Source: Paenarthrobacter sp. PH39-S1 (GTDB taxonomy: Bacteria > Actinomycetota > Actinomycetes > Actinomycetales > Micrococcaceae). Taken from it: a DNA stretch of 64,000 bases. Shown here piece by piece: positions 44,556 through 53,630 of this stretch. The position numbers were made by a program, and so were the translations under genes. Numbering within the stretch: position 1 is the stretch's first letter; every line of letters begins with the position of its first letter. The stretch is from assembly GCF_030063245.1 (NCBI RefSeq), contig NZ_JASISR010000010.1:62001-126000 (forward strand), in the 5' to 3' direction. Below the pieces are notes generated by a model that was not told the DNA's origin, made no database searches, and was given only the letters and a program-made list of their open reading frames with translations.

Positions 44556-46052
44556 CTAGGATGCGTATGGGTCCGCGATGCCGATGTACTGGGTGTACAG
44601 GTATTCCTCAATTCCTTCCAGCCCGCCTTCGCGGCCCAGACCGGACTGCTTGACTCCGCCGAATGGTGCGGCTGCATTGGAGATGACCCCGGCGTTAAGC
44701 CCGAGCATGCCGGTTTCCAGCCGTTCGCCCATCCGCAGCCCGCGGTTCAGATCCCTTGTGAAGACATAGGCCACCAGCCCGAATTCGGTGTCATTGGCCA
44801 GAGCGACGGCTTCGGCCTCGTTCTTGAAGGTCACGATCGGTGCCACTGGCCCGAAGATCTCCTCGTCGAGAATGCGGGATCCGGGCTCGACACCGGTCAG
44901 GACGGTGGGCTGGTAGAAATAGCCGGGGCCATCCACGGCCGCTCCACCCGTGAGCGCCGTCGCGCCGTCGGCGAGCGCGTCCGTGACCAGCGAATGGACC
45001 TTGTCGCGGCTCTTGGCATCGATCAGCGGCCCTACCTGGGTGGCTTCTTCGGTGCCGCGGCCGGTGCTCATGGCGGACATTTTCGCGGCAAATTTTTCCG
45101 CGAATTCCGCGGCCACGGATTCGTGCACAATGAAGCGGTTCGCGGCGGTGCAGGCCTCGCCCATGTTCCGCAGTTTCGCAGCCATGGCGCCGGTGACGGC
45201 TGCATCCAGGTCGGCATCCTCGAAGACCACGAATGGCGCGTTGCCGCCCAGCTCCATGGAGGTGCGCAACACGTTGGTGGAGGCATCCGCCAACAGCCTG
45301 CGCCCCACCTCGGTGGAACCGGTAAAGGACATTTTGCGCAGCCGGGAATCCTTGATCAGCGGACCCGTCACGGCCGACGCGGAGGTGGTGGTGAGAACAT
45401 TTAGCACGCCGTCCGGCAACCCGGCCTCCTGCATCACCTCGGCAAAAAGGAGCGAGGTCAACGGGGTGAGCGCGGCGGGCTTCAGTACCATGGTGCAGCC
45501 GGCGGCGACGGCCGGGGCGATCTTGCGGGTGGCCATGGCGAGCGGGAAATTCCATGGTGTGATCAACAGGCACGGCCCGACCGGCTTCTTGTTCACCAGC
45601 AGCCTGGACTTGCCGTCCGGCGAGATCGAATAGCGGCCAAAGGCGCGGACGGCTTCCTCGGAGAACCAGCGGAGAAACTCTGCTCCGTAGGCGACCTCAC
45701 CGCGGGCTTCGGCGAGCGGCTTACCCATTTCGAGAGTCATCAGCAGGGCGAAATCGTCGGCGCGCGCCGTGACCATTTCGAAGGCTCGGCGCAGGATTTC
45801 GCCGCGTTCCCGCGGGGCGGTGGCCGCCCAGCCGTCCTGGGCGGCAACGGCGGCGTCCAGCGCCGCGACGCCGTCCTGCGGGCCGGCGTCGGCGATGGAA
45901 ACCAGCGTTTTCCCCGTCGCCGGATCTTCCACGCCAAAGGTCCTGCCGCCCGTGGCCGGCCGCCATGACCCTCCGATCAGCAGTTCCGCAGGAATGCCGG
46001 CGAGCAGTTCGCTCTCACGGTCGGCGGTGATGGTCTGGGTGCTCGCGCTCAT
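44556..46052 (-). CDS. gabD: succinate-semialdehyde dehydrogenase
   Basis: 498 aa aldehyde dehydrogenase. TPWNFPLAMATRKIAPAVAAG, SFTGSTEVGRRLL, the catalytic Glu in MELGGNAPFVVFEDADLD and catalytic Cys in GEACTAANRF, and EEIFGPVAPIVTF near the end. The whole pattern matches NAD(P)-dependent succinate-semialdehyde dehydrogenase (GABA breakdown), though other semialdehydes are possible. ATG 46052 has GGAG 5-6 nt upstream; the frame from 46184 is a non-coding extension. It lies alone, 116 nt downstream of an 18-bp palindrome that may be an operator. Confidence 0.9.
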   Translation of the reverse strand: MSASTQTITADRESELLAGIPAELLIGGSWRPATGGRTFGVEDPATGKTLVSIADAGPQDGVAALDAAVAAQDGWAATAPRERGEILRRAFEMVTARADDFALLMTLEMGKPLAEARGEVAYGAEFLRWFSEEAVRAFGRYSISPDGKSRLLVNKKPVGPCLLITPWNFPLAMATRKIAPAVAAGCTMVLKPAALTPLTSLLFAEVMQEAGLPDGVLNVLTTTSASAVTGPLIKDSRLRKMSFTGSTEVGRRLLADASTNVLRTSMELGGNAPFVVFEDADLDAAVTGAMAAKLRNMGEACTAANRFIVHESVAAEFAEKFAAKMSAMSTGRGTEEATQVGPLIDAKSRDKVHSLVTDALADGATALTGGAAVDGPGYFYQPTVLTGVEPGSRILDEEIFGPVAPIVTFKNEAEAVALANDTEFGLVAYVFTRDLNRGLRMGERLETGMLGLNAGVISNAAAPFGGVKQSGLGREGGLEGIEEYLYTQYIGIADPYAS

Positions 46053-46167
46053 ACGGACTCCTATGTCAGAGAGGAAATATGTCAGATAAGAAATACTTCT
46101 GCTGCCCACGGTAGTTCCCGGCCGCTGGGGATGTCTACGCATGTGAGCACCACCCTGACGGTATTCC

Positions 46168-46185
46168 GTTGTGCAGCTGCACAAC
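46168..46185. promoter_or_regulatory. 18-bp perfect palindrome upstream of gabD
   Basis: GTTGTGCAGCTGCACAAC has no loop, so it is more like a dimeric regulator site than a terminator. It lies 116 bp before gabD and 51 bp after the rsmI stop. A GntR- or TetR-type operator is a reasonable guess; direct repeats TATGTCAGA nearer gabD (46062-46092) may add control. Confidence 0.5.
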
Positions 46186-46236
46186 TACCGTCGGACAGCT
46201 ACCTCCGTGGATTGCAGCCCGCGTTGCCGGCGCCGC

Positions 46237-47127
46237 TCAGCGCGCGGCCAGCACCGCGCTGTACAGCTCGCGCTTGCTCACATGGACCTCCTCCGCGACA
46301 GCGGCCACCGCCTCTTTGAGCCGGATCCCCTGACCGATCAGCTCGTTGACGGCTGCTACGTGGTCCTCGGGACGGCTCGGAGCCGACTCCGCCGCGCCGG
46401 CAACGACGACGGCGATCTCGCCCCGGACCTCGGACGTTTCGGCCCATTCGAGAAGCTCACGCAAAGGTCCGCGCAGCACCTCCTCATAGGTCTTCGTCAG
46501 CTCGCGGGCCACCGCAGCCCGGCGGTTCGGTCCAAAGGCCTCCTGGAGCGCACGGAGCATCGGCTCCAGACGGTGCGGCGCCTCGAAAAACACCATGGTG
46601 CGCCGTTCCAGGCGCAGCTCTGCCAGCCGGCCAGCCCGTTCACCGCTCTTGCGGGGCAGGAAACCCTCAAAACAGAACCTGTCGGTGGGGAGTCCGGACA
46701 GCGCCAGTGCCGTCAGCACCGCCGACGGTCCGGGGGCGGCCGTGACCCGGATCCCGGCGGCAACGGCCGCTTCCACCAGCCGGAAACCGGGATCGGAAAC
46801 GGCGGGCATCCCGGCGTCCGTCACCATCAGCAATGTGCGGCCCTCCCGGACCTGAGCCAGCAGATCTGCCGTCCTACTTTGCTCGTTGTGCTCGTGGTAA
46901 CTGATCACGCGCCCGGTCACGGTGACACCCAGCGCCTGCACCAGTCGATGGAGTCTTCGAGTGTCCTCTGCGGCGATAAGATCGGCCGAGCCCAGCCATT
47001 CCATCAGACGCGCGGAGGCATCACCCATATTGCCGATCGGGGTCGCCGCCAGCACAATGTAGCCCTCGCCAGCCATCCGTCCGGTGGTCGGTGCGGTGGC
47101 TGCTGCGGCCGGTTGCTCTGTGTCCAT
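46237..47127 (-). CDS. rsmI: 16S rRNA (cytidine1402-2'-O)-methyltransferase
   Basis: 296 aa. Tetrapyrrole-methylase fold with VLAATPIGNMGDAS, AEDTRRLHRL, ISYHEHNEQSR, VTDAGMPAVSDPGFRLV and FEGFLPRKSGER, all diagnostic for RsmI, which modifies C1402 in the decoding centre. ATG 47127 lies 6 nt after TAGGCT, so leaderless transcription is likely. Divergent from the protein mannosyltransferase gene, a common actinobacterial pair. Confidence 0.96.
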   Translation of the reverse strand: MDTEQPAAAATAPTTGRMAGEGYIVLAATPIGNMGDASARLMEWLGSADLIAAEDTRRLHRLVQALGVTVTGRVISYHEHNEQSRTADLLAQVREGRTLLMVTDAGMPAVSDPGFRLVEAAVAAGIRVTAAPGPSAVLTALALSGLPTDRFCFEGFLPRKSGERAGRLAELRLERRTMVFFEAPHRLEPMLRALQEAFGPNRRAAVARELTKTYEEVLRGPLRELLEWAETSEVRGEIAVVVAGAAESAPSRPEDHVAAVNELIGQGIRLKEAVAAVAEEVHVSKRELYSAVLAAR

Positions 47128-47133
47128 GCTTCC

Positions 47134-47139
47134 AGCCTA
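47134..47139 (-). promoter_or_regulatory. -10 box TAGGCT, leaderless rsmI
   Basis: TAGGCT with a 6-nt gap to ATG 47127. The divergent partner has its own box at 47236. Confidence 0.5.
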
Positions 47140-47235
47140 GTGTTCGCCGCACCGGCTGATACCCGGCTCCGTCAAACGCGCACCGACGGTTCCGATGAGC
47201 ATGTGGCGCGGCCCGGACCGGTGGGGAGCCAAAGG

Positions 47236-47241
47236 TAGCAT
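47236..47241 (+). promoter_or_regulatory. -10 box TAGCAT, leaderless protein mannosyltransferase
   Basis: TAGCAT with a 7-nt gap to GTG 47249. This supports GTG 47249 over ATG 47195 as the real start. Confidence 0.5.
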
Positions 47242-47248
47242 TGGCAGG

Positions 47249-48931
47249 GTGAGCCTGAACGTTACCGATCCCGCAGCGCCCCCGCCGGTGCCGCCGCCTC
47301 CGGCACCCGGTGCGGAGCAGCGCTGGCTTAGCGATCCGAAGACCGCGTTCACCGTCGCTGCCCTGCGCGACCGGCTGTTGGGTTCGCGGTGGCGCTGGCT
47401 CGAGACCCCGCTGTCACTGCGCCTGTGGTTCTGGCTGGCACCGGCTCTGATGGCCACGATCGGCGGAATTCTGCGCTTTGTCCGACTGGGGGAACCGCAT
47501 TCCCTGGTCTTCGACGAGACCTACTACGTCAAAGACGCCTATTCCCTGCTGCAGAGCGGCTACGAACGCAACTGGGCGGACAAGGCCAACGAACACTTCA
47601 ATGCGGGCGACTTCAGCTCCATCCTCGGCACGCCCGAGTACGTGGTCCATCCGCCCGTCGGCAAATGGATGATCGCCTTCGGCATGTGGCTCTTCGGCCC
47701 TTCCAGCACCTTCGGCTGGCGCTTTTCCGCCGCCGCGGTGGGAACAGTCTCCATCTTCCTGCTGGCACTGATCGCGCAAAAAATGTTCCGCTCCAGCATC
47801 ATCGGCGCCATGGCCGGGCTGCTCTTCGCCGTCGACGGACATGCGATTGTGCAGTCCCGCACCTCCCTGCTGGATAATTTTGTGATGTTTTGGGCGCTGG
47901 TGGCCTTTGGCGCCCTGCTGTTGGACCGCGACGACGGCCGGAACCGGCTCGCTGAACGGCTGGCCGCGCTGGCGGCAGCCCGGGGCGGCATTCCGTTCGG
48001 GAAGGATCTGGTCCACGGGCCGTGGCTGGGCGTCCGCTGGTGGCGGCTGGCTGCCGGCATCGCGCTGGGCCTGTGCATCGGGACCAAGTGGTCCGGGGTG
48101 TTCTTCCTGGTGGCCTTCGGCCTGCTCACCGTTTTCTGGGACCTCAGCGCCCGCCGCATAGCCGGCGTCCGCCATTGGGTCGCGGGCGGAATACTCAAGG
48201 ATGGGATCTTCGCGTTCGTCTCCGTCGTCCCGGTGGCAGCCGCGACGTATCTGGCGTCCTGGACCGGCTGGTTCCTGGCCGCGGACTCCTGGGACCGCAA
48301 CTGGGCCGCCACCGATACCGGCAGCGGCTGGGGCTGGATCCCCGATCCGCTGCGTTCCCTGTGGCACTACCATTTCACCGCCTACAACTTCCACACCGGG
48401 CTGGAATCGGACCACCCATACAAGGCCAATGCCTGGTCCTGGCTCGTGATGGGCCGCCCCACCTCGTTTTACACCGACTATCCAAAGCACGGTGAAAAGG
48501 GCTGCATGGCGGACAGCTGTGCAGCCGTCGTCTCCTCCGTCGGAAACCCTGTGATTTGGTGGTCGGCGGTCCTGGCCGCGGCGTTCCTGCTGGTCTATTG
48601 GATTACACGCCGCGACTGGCGCGCCGGTGCCATCCTGGCTGCCCTGGCTGCAGGCTACCTGCCGTGGCTGCTGTACCCGAACCGCACCATCTTTTTCTTC
48701 TACGCGATCGCCTATGAGCCGTACCTGATCCTGGCCCTGGTCTTTGTGCTGGGCCTGGTGCTGGGCAAATCAACCGATGCCCGGTGGCGGCGGCTGCAGG
48801 GCGCCCTGCTGGTGGGGATTTTCCTGGTCCTGACGGTGGTGGTCAGCGCCTACTTCTACCCGATCTGGACCGACCAGATGATCCCGTATGGGCAATGGCG
48901 GAACCGGATGTGGCTGCCCAGCTGGATTTAG
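47249..48931 (+). CDS. polyprenyl-phosphate-mannose--protein mannosyltransferase (PMT family)
   Basis: 560 aa, about eleven membrane segments. The first loop carries the catalytic acidic motif FDETYYVKDAYSLL (Asp-Glu) typical of PMT proteins; later blocks HPPVGKWMIAFGMWLFGPSS and GTKWSGVFFLVAFGLL agree, as does the C-terminal PMT_4TMC-like half. It O-mannosylates exported proteins from polyprenyl-phosphate-mannose on the outer side of the membrane. GTG 47249 is chosen from the TAGCAT box; ATG 47195 would add 18 residues without family similarity. Divergent from rsmI. Confidence 0.93.
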   Translation: MSLNVTDPAAPPPVPPPPAPGAEQRWLSDPKTAFTVAALRDRLLGSRWRWLETPLSLRLWFWLAPALMATIGGILRFVRLGEPHSLVFDETYYVKDAYSLLQSGYERNWADKANEHFNAGDFSSILGTPEYVVHPPVGKWMIAFGMWLFGPSSTFGWRFSAAAVGTVSIFLLALIAQKMFRSSIIGAMAGLLFAVDGHAIVQSRTSLLDNFVMFWALVAFGALLLDRDDGRNRLAERLAALAAARGGIPFGKDLVHGPWLGVRWWRLAAGIALGLCIGTKWSGVFFLVAFGLLTVFWDLSARRIAGVRHWVAGGILKDGIFAFVSVVPVAAATYLASWTGWFLAADSWDRNWAATDTGSGWGWIPDPLRSLWHYHFTAYNFHTGLESDHPYKANAWSWLVMGRPTSFYTDYPKHGEKGCMADSCAAVVSSVGNPVIWWSAVLAAAFLLVYWITRRDWRAGAILAALAAGYLPWLLYPNRTIFFFYAIAYEPYLILALVFVLGLVLGKSTDARWRRLQGALLVGIFLVLTVVVSAYFYPIWTDQMIPYGQWRNRMWLPSWI

Positions 48932-48958
48932 CCCGCGCAACTGCTCGGACGGCAGCTG

Positions 48959-50113
48959 CTATATTCCGGCTGCCGCCCGCCGGCCCTGCCGCGGATTCCT
49001 TGCCCGTTTGCTCAGATTGCGGCGCTGTTTGGTCGGCCAGGTGAAGGCGAGCGTCAGCGTCGAAACCAAGAGGACGACGACGCCGATCAGGAGACCGGAA
49101 TCGGTCCAGAACTGCTCAGGGAACAGTCTGATCAGGGAATCGTCGAGATAGAACGTCCAGGTCCCGTTCTTGAAGAATATTTGGTGGAAGTCCGTGAAGA
49201 ACGTTTCCCAGCCCGCGAAGGCCAGAACGCCCAGGCCGATCACCAGCACCAGCGTGACAATGGAACCGGCGAACAGACCGCGGCGGACCCCACCGGTGCT
49301 GCGGCGCGTCAGGTACACGATGGCGACAATCACGACGACGGCGAGCACCGCGCCGGCGATGAACGCCATGGTGATGACCGATTTCACGTCCTCCATGTGG
49401 CTGACCTCGCCGACGGCAAACAGCTTCCCGCCGTCCGGTTTGACCAGGTCTGCCAGAAAGCGTGGACCGGCAAAATTGAGCAGATAATCCACCACATAGG
49501 ATCCGTAAGTCATCCGGTCATCGGTACTGAAACCGAAGGTATCGGCGGGAAATCCGGGGCGGTGGTATTCCACCCAAAGAAACAGTGGGGTGGTGATCAG
49601 CCGGATGGCAAGCACCAGGAGCACCACGGGGTAACAGACGGCAAGCACCACCTGCAGTACGCGCGGCAACACTGGCTGGACCTTGGCGGCCTCCTCGCGC
49701 TGCGCGGCGCGCCGGTCCACGTCCTCCTGCGGCGGACGGATCTGCAGCATGCTGGTGGGAAGGGGCTCATGGAAGACAGCGGACCCGTCTACACTGGGGG
49801 CATCTACGGCGGAGCCGTCTGCGCTAGGACCGTCTGCGCTAGGACCGTCTGCGGAAGGGCCGTGCCGGGGCACCGGTGCGGCAGCGGTCCGTGCTCCGGA
49901 CGATGGCCCAGCACCCGGCCGGACAGTGCTCGCCTGGGCGGCTGCGGAATGTGCGGCAGCCGGCGTCATCCAGGCGAATGCCGGCTCATCGTCCTCCGGC
50001 GTTTCGGGCGACAGCTCGCCGATGCTCTCATCGGGGGTCGCGGGCAGCCGAGACTCGGATCCAACGTTATCGTCCGCGGGGTCGGCTGAAACCGGCTTCT
50101 TGTTCTCACTCAC
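48959..50113 (-). CDS. DUF1461/TIGR01906-type integral membrane protein
   Basis: 384 aa. The first about 150 residues are acidic and low in complexity, including repeats of GPSAD from 15-bp DNA repeats. The second half has five hydrophobic segments (about 165-185, 270-300, 310-330, 350-375) and ends in a basic tail. The layout, with a long loop containing YGSYVVDYLLNFAGP and LVKPDGGKLFAVGEVSHMEDVK, matches the TIGR01906 membrane family of unknown function. GTG 50113 lies 6 nt after TACGCT; the frame from 50185 has no start support. Convergent with the PMT gene, 27 nt away. Confidence 0.82.
   Translation of the reverse strand: MSENKKPVSADPADDNVGSESRLPATPDESIGELSPETPEDDEPAFAWMTPAAAHSAAAQASTVRPGAGPSSGARTAAAPVPRHGPSADGPSADGPSADGSAVDAPSVDGSAVFHEPLPTSMLQIRPPQEDVDRRAAQREEAAKVQPVLPRVLQVVLAVCYPVVLLVLAIRLITTPLFLWVEYHRPGFPADTFGFSTDDRMTYGSYVVDYLLNFAGPRFLADLVKPDGGKLFAVGEVSHMEDVKSVITMAFIAGAVLAVVVIVAIVYLTRRSTGGVRRGLFAGSIVTLVLVIGLGVLAFAGWETFFTDFHQIFFKNGTWTFYLDDSLIRLFPEQFWTDSGLLIGVVVLLVSTLTLAFTWPTKQRRNLSKRARNPRQGRRAAAGI
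49815..49859. repeat. 15-bp tandem repeats in the DUF1461 gene
   Basis: CCGTCTGCGCTAGGA repeated about two and a half times, coding for GPSAD repeats in the disordered N-terminus. Confidence 0.75.
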
Positions 50114-50119
50114 ATTTTC

Positions 50120-50125
50120 AGCGTA
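50120..50125 (-). promoter_or_regulatory. -10 box TACGCT, leaderless DUF1461 gene
   Basis: TACGCT with a 6-nt gap to GTG 50113; no ribosome site. Confidence 0.45.
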
Positions 50126-50290
50126 CCTGCCGTCCGTCCCAGGGCGAGGCCGCCACCCCGCAACGCAGCCGAAGTCGGGCCGCATATCCGGCCCTGCGCT
50201 TGCCGGGTGCTGCTGCGGCAGCAGTGGGAAGCCCCACAGCCAGCGGCGTGCGGCGGCCAGCGGCGTGCGGCCAGGCGGAATTCCCCGGCG

Positions 50291-51283
50291 TCAGGCTGTG
50301 GCGAGGCTGTCTCCCGCGTCGGTGCCGTCCAGGTCACCGAGCTCCCCCGTCAGCACGGCCCGGCCCCCCAAAATCAGCACGTAGGCCCAGTACCCGGCCA
50401 GCACCAGTGCGCCGAGGGATATTTTGGCCCAGACGGGAAGCTGACTGGGGGTCACAAAGGCCTCCACCAGCCCCGAGACAAAGAGCACGATCAGCAGGCC
50501 GATCGCCACGGTAATCAGCGACCGCCCCTCCTGGGCCAAGGCCACCAGGCGGGGGCGCGGTCCCGGGGAAATCCAGGACCAGAAGATCTGCAGACCCGCC
50601 GCGCAGGCCACGAAGACCGCCGTCAGCTCCATCAGAGAGTGCGGCAGGATATAGCTGAAAAACACGTCGCCGCGGCCATACCCGAACATCACCCCGCCGG
50701 TGAGTCCGACGCCCATCGCGTTTTGGTGGAGCAGGAACGGAACGTACACGCCCGTGATGCCCAGTGCCACAGCCTGCGCCGCGATCCACGCGTTGTTGGT
50801 CCAGACCTGTCCGGCAAACGAGGCTCCCGGATTCTCCGAGTAGTAGTCGACAAAGCCGTGATCCACCAGCTGGCGCAGCCGGGCATCGTTGCCCAGGGCG
50901 GACAAAACCTGCGGGTTTCCAGCCGCCCATATCCCATACAGCACCGCGATGGCCACGAATACGGCGCCGACGCCAAGGGTCAGCCAGCGGACCCGATAGA
51001 AGGCGGCTGGCAGGGCCAGGACGAAGAAGCGCGCCAGATCTTCTGCGAAATTCGAGCGGGCACCGGTGAAGCGCGTTCTGGCCCGGGCCAGCCGAGTGGA
51101 CAGGGAGGCGGAAAGGGCGCTTTCGGGCGCCACCGAGCGGATCATCGACAGGTGCGTGGACGTGCTTTGGTACAGCCGCAGCAGTTCATCCGCCTGCTCG
51201 CCGGTGAGCCTGCGCCGTCGGCCCAATTCGTTCAACCTGTCCCACTGCGCACGATGTACCGCGGTAAACGCATCCAAGTCCAC
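50291..51283 (-). CDS. SpoIIM/DUF95 family membrane protein
   Basis: 330 aa. A soluble N-terminal helical part (about 1-95, MDLDAFTAVHRAQWDRLNEL) and five membrane segments follow, with the family motifs NNAWIAAQAVALGITGVYVPF, and PHSLMELTAVFVACAAGLQ carrying a conserved His/Glu pair. Related to the sporulation protein SpoIIM, but these non-spore-forming actinobacteria use it elsewhere, often beside RDD and MoxR genes as here. Its function is unknown. GTG 51283 is 6 nt after TAGTGT. Divergent from the RDD gene. Confidence 0.88.
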   Translation of the reverse strand: MDLDAFTAVHRAQWDRLNELGRRRRLTGEQADELLRLYQSTSTHLSMIRSVAPESALSASLSTRLARARTRFTGARSNFAEDLARFFVLALPAAFYRVRWLTLGVGAVFVAIAVLYGIWAAGNPQVLSALGNDARLRQLVDHGFVDYYSENPGASFAGQVWTNNAWIAAQAVALGITGVYVPFLLHQNAMGVGLTGGVMFGYGRGDVFFSYILPHSLMELTAVFVACAAGLQIFWSWISPGPRPRLVALAQEGRSLITVAIGLLIVLFVSGLVEAFVTPSQLPVWAKISLGALVLAGYWAYVLILGGRAVLTGELGDLDGTDAGDSLATA

Positions 51284-51289
51284 CGTCCC

Positions 51290-51295
51290 ACACTA
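51290..51295 (-). promoter_or_regulatory. -10 box TAGTGT, leaderless SpoIIM-like gene
   Basis: TAGTGT with a 6-nt gap to GTG 51283. Confidence 0.45.
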
Positions 51296-51353
51296 ACCTG
51301 CCCGCCGCCGTCGTACTCCTCATGGTTGCTCCGCCCACCCATCCGGGAATGGC

Positions 51354-51359
51354 TAGACT
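51354..51359 (+). promoter_or_regulatory. -10 box TAGACT of the RDD gene
   Basis: TAGACT predicts a transcript start near 51366 and a leader of about 57 nt. This fits a Shine-Dalgarno start at 51423 (GGAAGGAG at 51408-51415). Confidence 0.4.
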
Positions 51360-51422
51360 GGACAACGCACGGCGAGGGAGCGCGCCCGTGCGCCTTTGGA
51401 CCGGTGTGGAAGGAGCGCGACC

Positions 51423-52229
51423 ATCAGCTCAATCATCACCGGTGAGGCAGTGGTTCTGGAGCTGCGGGCCGCCTCTTTTGCCGCCCGTGGGGTGGGCGCG
51501 CTGATCGATTTTGCCGCCGCGGTTGTCCTGCTGGTCGGGCTGGGGCTGCTGCTGCTTTCCGGATTGGGCGACATTGATCCGGCCGCGGCCAGCGCGCTGG
51601 TGCTGGGCACCGTGGTTTTTGTCTTCGTGGCGCTGCCGATCGGTGTGGAAACATTGACCCGGGGAAAGTCGCTCGGCAAGCTGGTGATGGGGCTGCGCAT
51701 AGTGCGTGACGACGGCGGCTCCATCCGTTTCCGGCAGGCCCTGATCCGGGGCCTGCTGGGTGTGTTCGAGCTGTACATGATGCTCGGGTCCGTAGCGTTT
51801 CTGGTTTCCCTGTTCAATTCCCCCTCCAAGCGGCTCGGCGACATGCTGGCCGGAACCTACTCGATGCGTGAGCGGGTGGCCGCGGCCCCGCCCTTGATCG
51901 TGACCACGCCGCCGCAGCTGCAGCCCTGGGCCGGACTGGCCGATATCGGGCGGATGCCGGACCCGCTGGGCCGACGGATCTCCGCGTTCCTGACGCAGTG
52001 GGCGAAAATGACACCGGAGTCCCGGGCGCAGCTGGCGGCGGCTCTGGCGACGGAGGCCGCCGCCTATGTCTCTCCGCCGCCGCCGCCCGGGACGGCTCCG
52101 GATGCGTACCTGGCTGCGGTGATGTCCGAACGCCGGGACCGCGAGCTGCGCCGCATGACCGCCCAGCGGGAACGCGCCGACGCAACCGCCCGCCGGCTCT
52201 ACACGCTGCCCTTCGATCAGGACAACTGA
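51423..52229 (+). CDS. RDD family membrane protein, apparent ATC start codon
   Basis: 268 aa. Early membrane segments and the RDD pattern: LRAASFAARGVGALIDFAA, TRGKSLGKLVMGLRIVRDDGGSI and QALIRGLLGVFEL. The C-terminal part (about 170-268) is soluble and rich in Arg and Ala. GGAAGGAG ends 7 nt before ATC 51423, and translation from there gives (M)SSIITGEAVVLEL, the natural N-terminus. The only ordinary starts are TTG 51396, which has no ribosome site and adds nine unlikely residues, and GTG 51450, too far downstream. So either ATC initiates or one base differs from the true sequence. Function unknown; divergent from the SpoIIM-like gene. Confidence 0.88.
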   Translation: MSSIITGEAVVLELRAASFAARGVGALIDFAAAVVLLVGLGLLLLSGLGDIDPAAASALVLGTVVFVFVALPIGVETLTRGKSLGKLVMGLRIVRDDGGSIRFRQALIRGLLGVFELYMMLGSVAFLVSLFNSPSKRLGDMLAGTYSMRERVAAAPPLIVTTPPQLQPWAGLADIGRMPDPLGRRISAFLTQWAKMTPESRAQLAAALATEAAAYVSPPPPPGTAPDAYLAAVMSERRDRELRRMTAQRERADATARRLYTLPFDQDN

Positions 52230-52311
52230 GATCCGCTCCGGTCGAGGGATCGCCGGGATGACGGAGAGGGGTCGGGGAGGGGCAGGCAGAAGGCGGGAAG
52301 GAGTGCGCGGT

Positions 52312-53556
52312 TTAGCGGGAGGCGTACTGTGCCCAGGGGATGTTCCAGTCGCCGTAGCCGTCCGTCGGCGCAGCCGACTCGCCGACGCTGTTGATGACCT
52401 GGACCAGGTCGCCCACCCCCATGTTGTTGAAGACCCAGGAGGCGCCTGCCTCGTCCATGCCGATGCAGCCGTGCGAGAGGTTCAACTGGCCAATGTAGGC
52501 CACTGCCGAATCCGTGGCCTGATGAATGAACTCGCCGCTGGGGGTCAGCCGGGTGGCGTAATTGACGTCAAGTTCGCCGTAGTTGGCCGGATCACCTGGC
52601 TTGAGCCCAATGCTGGCGGCCACGAAGTGCGCGGTCCGCTGCCGGTCCATCAGCACCAGGTAGCCCGAGGCCGAGGGGAAACGCTCGTCACCCATGGTCA
52701 CCAGGAAGTGCTGGGACGGCTGGTCGTTGACATAGACATCGGCAACGTGGTTGGCCGAATCCGCAACCATGACCTTCTTGTCGCCGATCCGGACGGTGAC
52801 CGTCTTGTTGAAGTTACCAATCTGGCCTTTGCCCAGATCCACGCCGAACAGCGCCATCTCCATGGTGATGGTGCTGTTCGCGGTCCAGAAGCCTTCGGGC
52901 CGGTAGCGGACCATCGTGTCGCTGTACCAGTGGAACGCGCCGACCTGACCCGCCGTCGTCGTAATTTTAAGCGCCTTCTCGACGGCTTCCTTGTTGATCA
53001 CCGGCTCGCTGAAGGTGATCTGTAGGGGCTGCCCGACGCCGACCTTCTGGCCGTTCTGCGGATACACGGCGGCGTCGGCTTCGTGCGAGGCTGGCACCGT
53101 CGTAAAGGTCTGCGCCTGGTGTTTTTCCCGGCCGGCACCGTCCACCACGGTGTACTCGTACTGATAGGCGGTGTCAAACTTCAGCGCACCACCTGCGGTC
53201 CAGGTCGATCCGTCCGCGCTGGTGGCCCCCTCAACGGCCGTGCCGGACTTGGCCTCGGTCAGCGCGACCGATTTAATCGTTCCGTAGGTTGCCTTGACGA
53301 CGACGGGCGCAGCAGGGTTAACCTGCGCGGCACCGTCCGTGGGAGTCACGCCAAGCTCCATAGCCTGCACGACCGGAGCCGCGAGGCCCTCTGTGGTGCG
53401 CGCGGGACTCTGCGACTCGGATGCGATCGAAGACCCGGCCCAGGTGGGAGCGGTGGCAGCGCCAATTCCGCCGCCGACGACGCCAAGGCAAACGAGGGCA
53501 ATCAGTCCGATTTTCCAGCCCTTGCCGTGGCTCTTGCGCATCTGCGAATCCTGCAC
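52312..53556 (-). CDS. L,D-transpeptidase with Ig-like domains (YkuD catalytic domain)
   Basis: 414 aa. One N-terminal membrane anchor (about 12-35), two Ig-like domains (about 60-140 and 145-240, with ITFSEPVINKEAVEKAL), and a C-terminal YkuD domain with catalytic SHGCIGMDEAGASWVF and the upstream HFVAAS/GEFIHQA parts, like LdtMt2. It forms 3-3 cross-links in peptidoglycan outside the membrane. GTG 53556 has GGGGGAG 4 nt upstream; the ATG-type frame from 53592 lacks one. The membrane helix has no lipobox. Downstream of the MBL gene by 74 nt. Confidence 0.94.
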   Translation of the reverse strand: MQDSQMRKSHGKGWKIGLIALVCLGVVGGGIGAATAPTWAGSSIASESQSPARTTEGLAAPVVQAMELGVTPTDGAAQVNPAAPVVVKATYGTIKSVALTEAKSGTAVEGATSADGSTWTAGGALKFDTAYQYEYTVVDGAGREKHQAQTFTTVPASHEADAAVYPQNGQKVGVGQPLQITFSEPVINKEAVEKALKITTTAGQVGAFHWYSDTMVRYRPEGFWTANSTITMEMALFGVDLGKGQIGNFNKTVTVRIGDKKVMVADSANHVADVYVNDQPSQHFLVTMGDERFPSASGYLVLMDRQRTAHFVAASIGLKPGDPANYGELDVNYATRLTPSGEFIHQATDSAVAYIGQLNLSHGCIGMDEAGASWVFNNMGVGDLVQVINSVGESAAPTDGYGDWNIPWAQYASR

Positions 53557-53630
53557 TGCTCTCCCCCAAACCCAACGAAAATACGGGGCCATTGATACGC
53601 CCGCGCACGGCAGCCATAGCGGCTGCCGTT

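Noticed and set aside
47414-48490. 358-codon minus-strand frame
   Set aside because: Antisense to the protein mannosyltransferase; composition typical of a shadow frame.
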